A DNA stretch of 21,407 nt from a virus, in the IMG/VR virus record IMGVR_UViG_3300027608_001887, positions 1-21,407 of that record. One strand, 5' to 3'. Made by a program: the position numbers and the translations under genes. Below are positions 14,846 through 21,369 of the stretch, piece after piece (position 1 is the stretch's first letter; every line of letters begins with the position of its first letter). Below the pieces are notes generated by a model. It did no database searches. It saw only the letters and a program-made list of their open reading frames with translations, and was not told the origin of the DNA.

Positions 14846-15211
14846 ATGGAAAATGAAAATTATTTATATCACTATAAGGCAAAAGTTTTGGAAATATACG
14901 ATGCCGATACGATTAGAGTTGAGTTAAATCTAGGATTTGGTATTGTTTGGAGGGGTTCGGATAATAGAGGCGTTGAAATAAGATTGTTTGGCCTTAATGC
15001 CCCAGAAATGAAAGGACCCGAAAAAGATATGGGTATAATATCAAGAGATAAGTTAAGGGAACAAATTTTAGGTCAAGAAATCACACTTAAAACAATTAAG
15101 GATAGAAGTGAAAAATTTGGTCGTTACCTCGGAATAATAATTAAATCGGATGGAACAAATATTAATGAATGGTTAATTAAAGAAGGGTTGGCGATTAAAA
15201 AAGTTTATTAA
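14846..15211 (+). CDS. Staphylococcal-type nuclease (thermonuclease family)
   Basis: This 121-aa SNase-fold nuclease cuts DNA or RNA with calcium. The three catalytic residues of the family are in place: R46 (EIRLFGLNAPE), E54 in the same motif, and R93 (KFGRYLG). The acidic metal-binding D21 in YDADTIRVEL is also present. The fold covers the whole protein, which is close to the minimal domain size. There is no signal peptide, unlike secreted staphylococcal nuclease, so it acts inside the cell. It could degrade host DNA for nucleotide recycling or process recombination intermediates. The insert GFGIVWRGSDNRG between strands is typical of bacterial and phage members. Its stop codon overlaps the stop of the convergent membrane-protein gene by 4 bp. 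Confidence 0.9.
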   Translation: MENENYLYHYKAKVLEIYDADTIRVELNLGFGIVWRGSDNRGVEIRLFGLNAPEMKGPEKDMGIISRDKLREQILGQEITLKTIKDRSEKFGRYLGIIIKSDGTNINEWLIKEGLAIKKVY

Positions 15212-15591
15212 TCCTCAAACCAATTAAAAAAAATTGTAAAAGATATACCATATAAAATTCTTGCTATTATTACAAATAAAAGACACTCTATTTTTGAAAG
15301 ACAAGGAATAAATAAAAAGTATACACCAGCAAAAATCATTAAAGTTCTAAACAATTTAAAAAGATGCCAAGCATCTGTAAAACCAACAAATAATGTTTTT
15401 GAAAGAAAAAATCTTTCTCCCTTTAGCGGATCGCCATCTTCGTATTTATTTTTCCACGAACTAGACGGGTCCCAAAAAAGTTGATTTTTAAAATTTTTAA
15501 AAATAGAAATATTGTAGTGAAATTGTAATTTGTCCATTACCGCTTCACAAATTCCAGCGACAAAAAAAAGAATGAATCCAATATAAATCAT
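15208..15591 (-). CDS. Small membrane protein with SWKNKYEDGDP loop
   Basis: This 127-aa protein has hydrophobic segments at about 2-18 (YIGFILFFVAGICEAVM), 80-97 (LFRTLMIFAGVYFLFIP) and 102-120 (ECLLFVIIARILYGISF), so about three membrane spans. Between the first two lies a polar loop with QLFWDPSSSWKNKYEDGDP and a SKTLFVGFTDAWHLFK segment. This FW(D/N)P-x-x-SWKNK-x-x-x-GDP pattern resembles uncharacterised membrane proteins that I recall from Bacteroidota genomes, which suggests acquisition from the host. Its ATG overlaps the TGA of the upstream 65-aa gene (ATGA), so the two are a coupled pair. No function is known; modifying or excluding at the host envelope is possible. Confidence 0.72.
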   Translation of the reverse strand: MIYIGFILFFVAGICEAVMDKLQFHYNISIFKNFKNQLFWDPSSSWKNKYEDGDPLKGERFFLSKTLFVGFTDAWHLFKLFRTLMIFAGVYFLFIPCLSKIECLLFVIIARILYGISFTIFFNWFED

Positions 15592-15785
15592 TTATTATCT
15601 TTTAAAAATTTATAATACCAAATAATTGATGCTATTAAACCGCCATAACTTGGAATAAAAACCGCAATTTTTAAATACCAAGTATCCAAATAACCTTCTG
15701 ATAAAAAATAAGGGTAAAGTATTGAACCCATCAAACCAAACCCAATAGAAAACCAAGAAGATATATGTGTTCCTAAATTTTTCAT
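15588..15785 (-). CDS. Two-span membrane protein, 65 aa
   Basis: This 65-aa protein has two hydrophobic segments: about 10-28 (SSWFSIGFGLMGSILYPYF) and 38-56 (LKIAVFIPSYGGLIASIIW), followed by a basic tail (YYKFLKDNK). It is coupled to the downstream 127-aa membrane protein by a 4-base ATGA overlap, and an ATATTTATTAAT element lies 8 nt before its start. The small size and two spans resemble holin-like or accessory membrane proteins, but no lysis gene is adjacent, so I do not call it a holin. It may be a partner of the larger membrane protein. Confidence 0.65.
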   Translation of the reverse strand: MKNLGTHISSWFSIGFGLMGSILYPYFLSEGYLDTWYLKIAVFIPSYGGLIASIIWYYKFLKDNK

Positions 15786-15793
15786 AATCTTTT

Positions 15794-15805
15794 ATTAATA
15801 AATAT
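15794..15805 (-). promoter_or_regulatory. Promoter-like A/T element before membrane-protein pair
   Basis: The coding strand reads ATATTTATTAAT, 8 nt before the 65-aa ATG. The same 12 bases occur on the other strand before the divergent J-domain gene 33 bp away. Confidence 0.48.
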
Positions 15806-15837
15806 TTACTTATTTAATTAACGACTTAACTAAACAG

Positions 15838-15849
15838 ATATTTATTAAT
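15838..15849 (+). promoter_or_regulatory. A/T element abutting the J-domain gene start
   Basis: ATATTTATTAAT is directly followed by ATG. It is identical, start codon included, to the element before the 49-aa gene at 4957. Confidence 0.47.
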
Positions 15850-16401
15850 ATGACTGATAAATTAAAAAATTTAAAACTTTCACTTCTATTAAAAGAATTA
15901 AAACTTTTAGATTCAGAAAAGGAATATATCGATGAATTTACAAACCATTATAAACCTATTTTTATGGATGAGTTATCAAAAAACGGATATAAACCAAAAT
16001 TAATAACGGGCGAAACAAAAAATAATATTTCAGATACAATAAATAAAAAAATTATAGAGGTAAGTGAGGAAGAATTAAAAACAATAAAAACCGTTTTTAG
16101 ATCTATTGCGAAAATATGTCATCCAGATAAAACAAAAAATCTTTATAGAAATAAATTATACGATCAAGCGCAAATCGCATATGAAATTAATGATTTATTA
16201 AGTTTATATAAAATAACAAAAAAATTAAATATAGATGTTAATCTTACGGTTGATTCATTGGTTTTATTTGAAAAAATTGTTGTGGATAGGAAAAAAGAAT
16301 TAAAAGAGGTTGGATCATCTTTTTTATGGTTATGGGTCAACGAAATTAACGATGAAAAAAAAATGGAAATAATAAATAAATTTATAAAAACACACGGATG
16401 A
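15850..16401 (+). CDS. J-domain (DnaJ-like) protein
   Basis: This 183-aa protein has a J-domain core at about 72-128: helix II EELKTIKTVFRSIAKIC, the invariant HPD tripeptide (H91-P92-D93), and helix III YDQAQIAYEINDLLSLYKIT. HPD is what stimulates the ATPase of DnaK/Hsp70, so the protein likely recruits the host chaperone for phage folding, assembly or replication. There are no Gly/Phe or zinc-finger regions as in full DnaJ. Residues 1-70 are a Lys/Leu-rich helical region, and the C-terminus (140-183) contains FLWLWVNEINDEKK, perhaps the client-binding end. The last codons overlap the glycosyltransferase start (ATGA), so the two are co-translated. Confidence 0.8.
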   Translation: MTDKLKNLKLSLLLKELKLLDSEKEYIDEFTNHYKPIFMDELSKNGYKPKLITGETKNNISDTINKKIIEVSEEELKTIKTVFRSIAKICHPDKTKNLYRNKLYDQAQIAYEINDLLSLYKITKKLNIDVNLTVDSLVLFEKIVVDRKKELKEVGSSFLWLWVNEINDEKKMEIINKFIKTHG

Positions 16402-17582
16402 AAATTGGTATTACATTGGGATTAAAAGACAACAAAGAGTCTATATGGACAAACGGAATAAAACAAAACGTTTTAATGTTGGTTCATCTATTAAATAATT
16501 CAGAAAAAAAATATGATGTCTGTATTTTAAATACGGTGAAGTTAGATTTTACAGAAAAACCATCTTATTTAAATAACATTGATATACATTACCTTAATGA
16601 TAAATTCATGGAAATGGATTTGATTATTGTAATGGGAGCACAAGTACATGATTCACAATTAAAGTCGTTCAAAGCACAGGGTAATAAAAAAGTTGTATCA
16701 TATAAATGTGGAAACAATTATGTTATTTCAATGGAGAGTATCCTTTTTAAAGAAAACGATAAAACTAAAACATACCAATATGAAACAGAATATGATGAGA
16801 TATGGTATGTTCCACAACAACATATGGTTAATTCTGGGTTGTATAGAACATTATATAGAACAGAAGCTATTCCAGTTCCATTTATATGGTCTGAGAAGTT
16901 CTTATTTGAATCTGTGGCTGAAATCCATAAAGGGTTTAAAAATGGACAATATAAGAAAGATTGGCAGTATGAAGTGGGTAAAGATAAAAAAACATTGGGT
17001 ATAATGGAACCAAATTTAAATATTGTTAAATTTTGTTTAATACCTGCTATGATTGCTGAGGAATGTTATAGAGGTGAGATTGGTAAAGAACATATAGAGA
17101 AATTGAGAATCACCAATTCAGGTAACATAAAAGAAAACAAAGAATTCCTTTCAATGGTTGGAACTTTTGATTTATATAAAGATGGAAAAGTAAGTGCTGA
17201 ATCTAGATATCAAACAGCATATATGTTGACTCAACATTTGGATGTTTTAATATGTCATCAAGTTTTAAATCCATTAAATTATTTGTATTTGGATGCTGTT
17301 TATTTAGGTTATCCAATTTTACATAACGCTCCTATGGTTAAAGATCTTGGTTATTACTATGAAGGATCGGATACATATTCTGCGGCTAGAAAATTGGATT
17401 ATATTTTAACTCAACATGATAAAGATATTAAAGGTTACAATGAAAGAAATGATGTTGTATTGCAACGTTATCATATTGAAAATACAGATGTAATTAAAAC
17501 GTATGATCGTTTAATTGATGGATTGTTTAATGGTGGAAATAAAGGGTTAATTTATGATCCGTTTACAAATTTATATAAGTAA
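16398..17582 (+). CDS. DUF2827-type glycosyltransferase-like protein
   Basis: This 394-aa protein matches the DUF2827 family, which I know from bacterial capsule and surface-polysaccharide loci. It shows MKIGITLGLKDNKESIWTNG at the start, DLIIVMGAQVHDSQLKSF, KKVVSYKCGNNYV, a YDEIWYVPQQH segment, RTLYRTEAIPVPFIW (to ~165), MEPNLNIVKFCLIPAMIAEE at about 204-223, and QVLNPLNYLYLDAVYLGYPI then LHNAPMVKDLGYYYEGSD near 290-330. The two-lobed layout suggests a GT-B-type sugar transferase. Substrates are unknown: candidates are host surface glycans, phage DNA or virion proteins such as the adjacent repeat adhesins. It is translationally coupled to the J-domain gene and ends at a bidirectional terminator. 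Confidence 0.8.
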   Translation: MKIGITLGLKDNKESIWTNGIKQNVLMLVHLLNNSEKKYDVCILNTVKLDFTEKPSYLNNIDIHYLNDKFMEMDLIIVMGAQVHDSQLKSFKAQGNKKVVSYKCGNNYVISMESILFKENDKTKTYQYETEYDEIWYVPQQHMVNSGLYRTLYRTEAIPVPFIWSEKFLFESVAEIHKGFKNGQYKKDWQYEVGKDKKTLGIMEPNLNIVKFCLIPAMIAEECYRGEIGKEHIEKLRITNSGNIKENKEFLSMVGTFDLYKDGKVSAESRYQTAYMLTQHLDVLICHQVLNPLNYLYLDAVYLGYPILHNAPMVKDLGYYYEGSDTYSAARKLDYILTQHDKDIKGYNERNDVVLQRYHIENTDVIKTYDRLIDGLFNGGNKGLIYDPFTNLYK

Positions 17583-17604
17583 AACATTTTAATATGAATA
17601 TAAA

Positions 17605-17629
17605 AAAGGAGACCTTTTGAGTCTCCTTT
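17605..17629. terminator. Bidirectional Rho-independent terminator
   Basis: A perfect 9-bp stem, AAAGGAGAC (17605-17613) with GTCTCCTTT (17621-17629), encloses a 7-nt loop. It is followed by CTTTTT on the plus strand and by a T run on the minus strand. It lies between the converging glycosyltransferase and adhesin genes and can serve both. Confidence 0.88.
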
Positions 17630-17646
17630 CTTTTTGATTGTTAATT

Positions 17647-17676
17647 AAATCAGTTGATTAAATTTCTCCACCATCA
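17647..17676. repeat. 30-bp repeat at adhesin 3' end, copy 1
   Basis: This stretch is identical to 19146-19175. It covers the last codons and stop of the 475-aa gene plus ~11 bases beyond it, so the paralogy extends outside the reading frame. It includes the small inverted repeat AATCA-GT-TGATT. Confidence 0.9.
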
Positions 17677-19085
17677 GTAATTGTCCAAGTGTAGTTGTCA
17701 ATGATATCCTGTCTTGCTGTTGCTCCAGCAGAAGTATATTCAATTGAACCCATGTCCAAAGTTACATTAGGTTGTAGAGTTAATAATGACCAAGAATTTA
17801 ATATGTTGTCATAAATAAGAGGATTAAAATCTGCTGGTGTTTTACCATACATAAAATTACTCATATAAATTACATTAGATATATCCCATTCGTTGATGTC
17901 TCCATTGAATGATGTTGCATTAGAGAACATATTAGACATATCAGTCACAGAAGATACATCCCATCCACCAATCCCTCCGTTGAATGATGTTGCTTCTTGA
18001 AACATCCCACCCATATTAGTTACAGATGACACATCACTGAATATGTAATCGGTAATTTTAATACCACTGGAACGACCCAAAAATGATGTTGCCCCAGCAA
18101 ACATACCAATCATACTAGTTACAGCTGAAGTGTCCCAAGAACTAATGTTTTGATTGAATGCTGTTGCACCTTCAAACATACTTTCCATATTAGTTACAGA
18201 AGATACATCCCAAGAATTTAATGGTTGGTTAAATGAAGTTGCACCTTCAAACATGTTACTCATATCTGTTACAGAAGATACATCCCATGAATTTAATGGT
18301 TGATTAAATACAGTTGTACCATAGAACATAAAACTCATATTAATTATAGCTGAAGTGTTCCATCCACTAATGTCTTGGTTAAATGAAGTTGCACCTTCAA
18401 ACATACTACCTATCTCAATTACATTAGATATATCCCATGAACTAATATTTCCGTTGAATGCTGTTGCAAAAGCAAACATACCACCCATCCCAATTACATT
18501 AGATGTATCCCATGAACTGATATTTCCATTAAATAATGTACCACTAAACATATAAATCATAGAAGTTATTCCAGATACATTCCATGAATTGATATTTGGT
18601 ACACTTGTTAATGACGAACAATCAGCAAACATGCTATTAAAATTAGTTGTTCCTATTAAATCAAATATTCCATTTACTGTTGTTAAGTTTGTACATCCTG
18701 CAAAATATGAACCATCATTTCCTAGTTTAAGTGATCCGATGTTTGTGATTGATGTTATTTTTTGAGAATCTAAACCATAATTAAATGACCATCCCTCAAT
18801 TGTTCCTGTGATTGTAATTGTGTACACTCCTCCTGTTGCATAAGTATGTGAATAAAACCCCGTTATAAGTCCTCCACTACCTTGAACATTGTCCGTGTTT
18901 CCATCACCCCAGTTTACAGTGAAATTGTAGTTGCTAGAAGCACCTCCTAATGGTAGTGTAATGGAAGGATTTTCATCACCTAGTGTTGTATCCCATACTG
19001 AGATAAAGTCGGTTCCACCACCTCCACCGTTTCCGCCTGTGGTTGCACCTTTGATTCTTAATTTTCCGTTTACGTTAATTGGCAT
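17658..19085 (-). CDS. BspA/DUF285-repeat protein, shorter paralog (475 aa)
   Basis: This 475-aa protein has four parts. First comes an N-terminal tag (MPINVNGKLRIKGAT) with a glycine linker. Second is a PKD-like beta domain (WGDG at 59-62, SHTYATGG at 80-86). Third are about nine ~25-residue units (166-397) of the form x-x-W-D-x-S-x-V-x-x-M-x-x-M-F-x-x-A-x-x-F-N-x-x-I, the DUF285/BspA leucine-rich-repeat type. Last is a conserved ~60-residue end (SIEYTSAGATARQDIIDNY). BspA-type proteins bind host surfaces in bacteria; in this phage the protein is most likely a receptor-binding or decoy adhesin on the virion. It has no signal peptide and no membrane anchor, which argues against a secreted host protein. 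One repeat near residues 336-350 is irregular. It is the downstream paralog of the gene ending at 19157. Confidence 0.85.
   Translation of the reverse strand: MPINVNGKLRIKGATTGGNGGGGGTDFISVWDTTLGDENPSITLPLGGASSNYNFTVNWGDGNTDNVQGSGGLITGFYSHTYATGGVYTITITGTIEGWSFNYGLDSQKITSITNIGSLKLGNDGSYFAGCTNLTTVNGIFDLIGTTNFNSMFADCSSLTSVPNINSWNVSGITSMIYMFSGTLFNGNISSWDTSNVIGMGGMFAFATAFNGNISSWDISNVIEIGSMFEGATSFNQDISGWNTSAIINMSFMFYGTTVFNQPLNSWDVSSVTDMSNMFEGATSFNQPLNSWDVSSVTNMESMFEGATAFNQNISSWDTSAVTSMIGMFAGATSFLGRSSGIKITDYIFSDVSSVTNMGGMFQEATSFNGGIGGWDVSSVTDMSNMFSNATSFNGDINEWDISNVIYMSNFMYGKTPADFNPLIYDNILNSWSLLTLQPNVTLDMGSIEYTSAGATARQDIIDNYTWTITDGGEI
17692..17753. repeat. 62-bp exact repeat encoding adhesin C-terminus, copy 1
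   Basis: These 62 bases are identical to 19191-19252 and encode the shared MGSIEYTSAGATARQDIIDN end of both adhesin genes. Confidence 0.9.
17895..18590 (-). repeat. Tandem ~75-bp coding repeats of the shorter adhesin
   Basis: About nine units encode the DUF285 repeats (residues 166-397). Spacing is 75 bp, except for a 72-bp first unit and an enlarged unit of 99 bp that lacks its tryptophan. Confidence 0.85.
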
Positions 19086-19091
19086 AATTTT
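19018..19091. repeat. 74-bp exact repeat over adhesin start, copy 1
   Basis: This stretch is identical to 21222-21295. It spans the first codons, the ATG and the bases just before it, encoding the MPINVNGKLRIKGATTGGNG tag. Identity across the start codon marks a recent duplication or ongoing gene conversion. Confidence 0.92.
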
Positions 19092-19145
19092 AAGTTTTAA
19101 ATTTTTTATTTTGTTATTGTAATAACTACTAGTATATCATGTTAA

Positions 19146-19175
19146 AAATCAGTTGATTAAATTTCTCCACCATCA
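19146..19175. repeat. 30-bp repeat at adhesin 3' end, copy 2
   Basis: This is the partner of 17647-17676, crossing the stop codon of the 710-aa gene. Confidence 0.9.
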
Positions 19176-21289
19176 TTAATTATCCATGAATAGTTGTCAA
19201 TGATATCCTGTCTTGCTGTTGCTCCAGCAGAAGTATATTCAATTGAACCCATATCCCAAGTTACTCCAGTTTGTAGAGTTAATAGTGACCAAGAATTTAA
19301 TAAGTCATCGTAATAATCATAATCTGCTGTTGATTTACCAGTCATAAATGAATCCATGTATGTTACATTAGATATATCCCATCCATTGATATCTTGGTTG
19401 AATGCTGTTGCACCTTCAAACATAGCCCCCATATTAGTTACCGCTGCGGTATTCCATCCACTAATATCTTGGTTAAATGCTGTTGCCTGAGTAAACATGT
19501 TACTCATATCGGTTACAGAAGAAACGTTCCATCCACTAATGTCTTGATTGAATGCTGTTGCATTCTCAAATATAGCACCCATATCGGTTACAGAAGAAAC
19601 ATCCCATAAACTGATGTCTTGGTTAAACGATGTTGTATTACTAAACATACTATTCATATTAGTTACAGCCGCGGTATTCCATCCACTAATGTCTCCATTG
19701 AATGCTGTTGCATTAGTGAACATATAACCCATATTAGTTACAGAAGAAACGTTCCATGAATTTAATGGTTGATTGAATGATGTTGCATTAAAAAACATCT
19801 GATACATATCAATTACAGAAGAAACATTCCATGAGTTCAATGGTTGGTTGAATGATGTTGCATTATAAAACATACTATTCATACCAGTTACAGAGGATAC
19901 ATCCCATCCACTAATGTCTTGATTGAATGATGTTGCATTATAGAACATATAACCCATATTTATTACAGAGGATACATCCCATCCACTAATGTCTTGATTG
20001 AATGATGTTGCATTATAGAACATAGTACTCATATAAATTACAGCTGAAGTGTCCCATCCACTGATATCTCCGTTGAATGCTATTGCACCAGAAAACATCT
20101 CATTCATATCAGTTACAGCTGAAGTGTTCCATGAATTTAATGGTTGGTTGAATGCGGTTGCATCGTTAAACATGCCACCCATATTAGTTACAGAAGAAAC
20201 ATTCCATGAATTTAATGGTTGGTTGAATATTGTACCATAGAACATATAACTCATATCAGTTACATTTGAAACATCCCATCCACTGATATCTTGGTTGAAT
20301 GATGTTGCATCAGAAAACATATATATCATATCAGTTACAGAAGAAACATCCCATGAGTTCAATGATTGGTTGAATGCTGTTGCCCCCTCAAACATACTGT
20401 GCATATCAGTTACAGCTGAAGTGTTCCAAGAGCTAATATTTCCATTAAACGATGTTGCACCAGCAAATACACTATTCATATTAGTTACAGAAGATACATC
20501 CCATGAGTTCAATGATTGATTGAATGCTGTTGCTCCCACAAACATCTGATACATATCAATTACAGAAGAAACATTCCATGAATTTAATGGTTGGTTGAAT
20601 GATGTTGCATCAGCAAACATACTATTCATACCAGTTACAGAAGATACATCCCACGAATTTAATGGTTGGTTGAATGATATTGCATTAATAAACATACCAC
20701 CCATCTCAGTTACATTTGAAACATCCCATGAATTTAATGGTTGATTGAAAGATGTTGCACCATTAAATATGTCACCCATACTTGTTACAGCCGATGTATT
20801 CCAAGACCCAATTCCATTTACTGAGGTTAGAGAGGTACAGCTGTCAAACATACTACTAAAATTTGTAGTTCCTGTTAAATCAAATACACCTCCAATTGTG
20901 GTTAAGTTTGAACATCCATAAAAATATGCACCTTCATTTCCTAGTTTAAGTTGTCCGATGTTTGTGATTGAAGTGATTTTTTGACAATCTCCAACACCTG
21001 CGAATGACCATCCTTCAATTGTTCCGGTGATTGTAATTGTATATATTCCTCCTGTTGCGTATGTGTGAGTTACTTCTGCTTGATCATATGCTGTGATTGT
21101 ATCAGTGTTTCCATCACCCCAGTTTACACTAAAGTTGTAGTTACCAGAAGCAACTAATGGAAGTATAATGGAAGGATTTCCATCACCTAGTGTTGTATCC
21201 CATACTGAGATAAAGTCGGTACCACCTCCACCGTTTCCGCCTGTGGTTGCACCTTTGATTCTTAATTTTCCGTTTACGTTAATTGGCAT
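19157..21289 (-). CDS. BspA/DUF285-repeat protein, longer paralog (710 aa)
   Basis: This 710-aa protein has the same architecture as its neighbour: the MPINVNGKLRIKGAT tag, a glycine linker, a PKD-like domain (WGDG at 57-60, THTYATGG at 74-81), then repeats and the conserved end. Nineteen full units of 25 residues (one of 24) run from residue 161 to 634, followed by a partial unit. The consensus is N-S-W-D-V-S-S-V-T-x-M-x-x-M-F-x-x-A-T-S-F-N-Q-P/D-L/I. Units alternate between QPL-NSW and QDI-SGW endings and between D-V-S-S and N-T-S-A forms, which looks like mixing of modules. It probably forms a long solenoid displayed on the virion to bind the host surface. Upstream is an A-rich leader without Shine-Dalgarno sequence; 71 bp separate it from the shorter paralog, and no terminator is visible there, so the two may be co-transcribed. 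Confidence 0.87.
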   Translation of the reverse strand: MPINVNGKLRIKGATTGGNGGGGTDFISVWDTTLGDGNPSIILPLVASGNYNFSVNWGDGNTDTITAYDQAEVTHTYATGGIYTITITGTIEGWSFAGVGDCQKITSITNIGQLKLGNEGAYFYGCSNLTTIGGVFDLTGTTNFSSMFDSCTSLTSVNGIGSWNTSAVTSMGDIFNGATSFNQPLNSWDVSNVTEMGGMFINAISFNQPLNSWDVSSVTGMNSMFADATSFNQPLNSWNVSSVIDMYQMFVGATAFNQSLNSWDVSSVTNMNSVFAGATSFNGNISSWNTSAVTDMHSMFEGATAFNQSLNSWDVSSVTDMIYMFSDATSFNQDISGWDVSNVTDMSYMFYGTIFNQPLNSWNVSSVTNMGGMFNDATAFNQPLNSWNTSAVTDMNEMFSGAIAFNGDISGWDTSAVIYMSTMFYNATSFNQDISGWDVSSVINMGYMFYNATSFNQDISGWDVSSVTGMNSMFYNATSFNQPLNSWNVSSVIDMYQMFFNATSFNQPLNSWNVSSVTNMGYMFTNATAFNGDISGWNTAAVTNMNSMFSNTTSFNQDISLWDVSSVTDMGAIFENATAFNQDISGWNVSSVTDMSNMFTQATAFNQDISGWNTAAVTNMGAMFEGATAFNQDINGWDISNVTYMDSFMTGKSTADYDYYDDLLNSWSLLTLQTGVTWDMGSIEYTSAGATARQDIIDNYSWIINDGGEI
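19191..19252. repeat. 62-bp exact repeat encoding adhesin C-terminus, copy 2
   Basis: This is the partner of 17692-17753, base-identical over 62 bp. Confidence 0.9.
19388..20809 (-). repeat. Tandem 75-bp coding repeats of the longer adhesin
   Basis: Nineteen units encode DUF285 repeats. Most differ at several positions, but two neighbouring units share an exact 62-bp block (19888-19949 and 19963-20024, offset 75), the mark of a recent unit duplication. Confidence 0.92.
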
Positions 21290-21295
21290 AATTTT
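21222..21295. repeat. 74-bp exact repeat over adhesin start, copy 2
   Basis: This is the partner of 19018-19091, covering the start codon and tag of the 710-aa gene. Confidence 0.92.
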
Positions 21296-21319
21296 TTAAA
21301 TTTTATTTGTTTATTAAAA

Positions 21320-21347
21320 AACATCGGAGGATTTCTCCCCCGATGTT
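21320..21347 (-). terminator. Rho-independent terminator of the gene at the right edge
   Basis: An 8-bp stem, AACATCGG (21320-21327) with CCGATGTT (21340-21347), lies 22 nt past the stop of the right-edge gene. On the minus strand a run of T residues follows the stem. It separates that gene from the 710-aa adhesin, which must then use its own promoter in the ~30 bp between hairpin and ATG, or rely on read-through. Confidence 0.85.
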
Positions 21348-21369
21348 AATTTTAAAGTTAATCTAATGA

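Noticed and set aside
15588-15785. Holin call for the 65-aa membrane protein
   Set aside because: Two spans and small size fit, but no endolysin or spanin is adjacent and it is coupled to another membrane protein of non-lysis type.
19394-20519. Plus-strand cysteine-rich and repetitive ORFs opposite the longer adhesin
   Set aside because: Their repetitiveness is inherited from the 75-bp coding repeats on the minus strand; there are no starts with the usual element.
19388-20809. Possible CRISPR array because of regular repeats
   Set aside because: The period is 75 bp with no unique spacers, and units are degenerate and encode in-frame DUF285 repeats.
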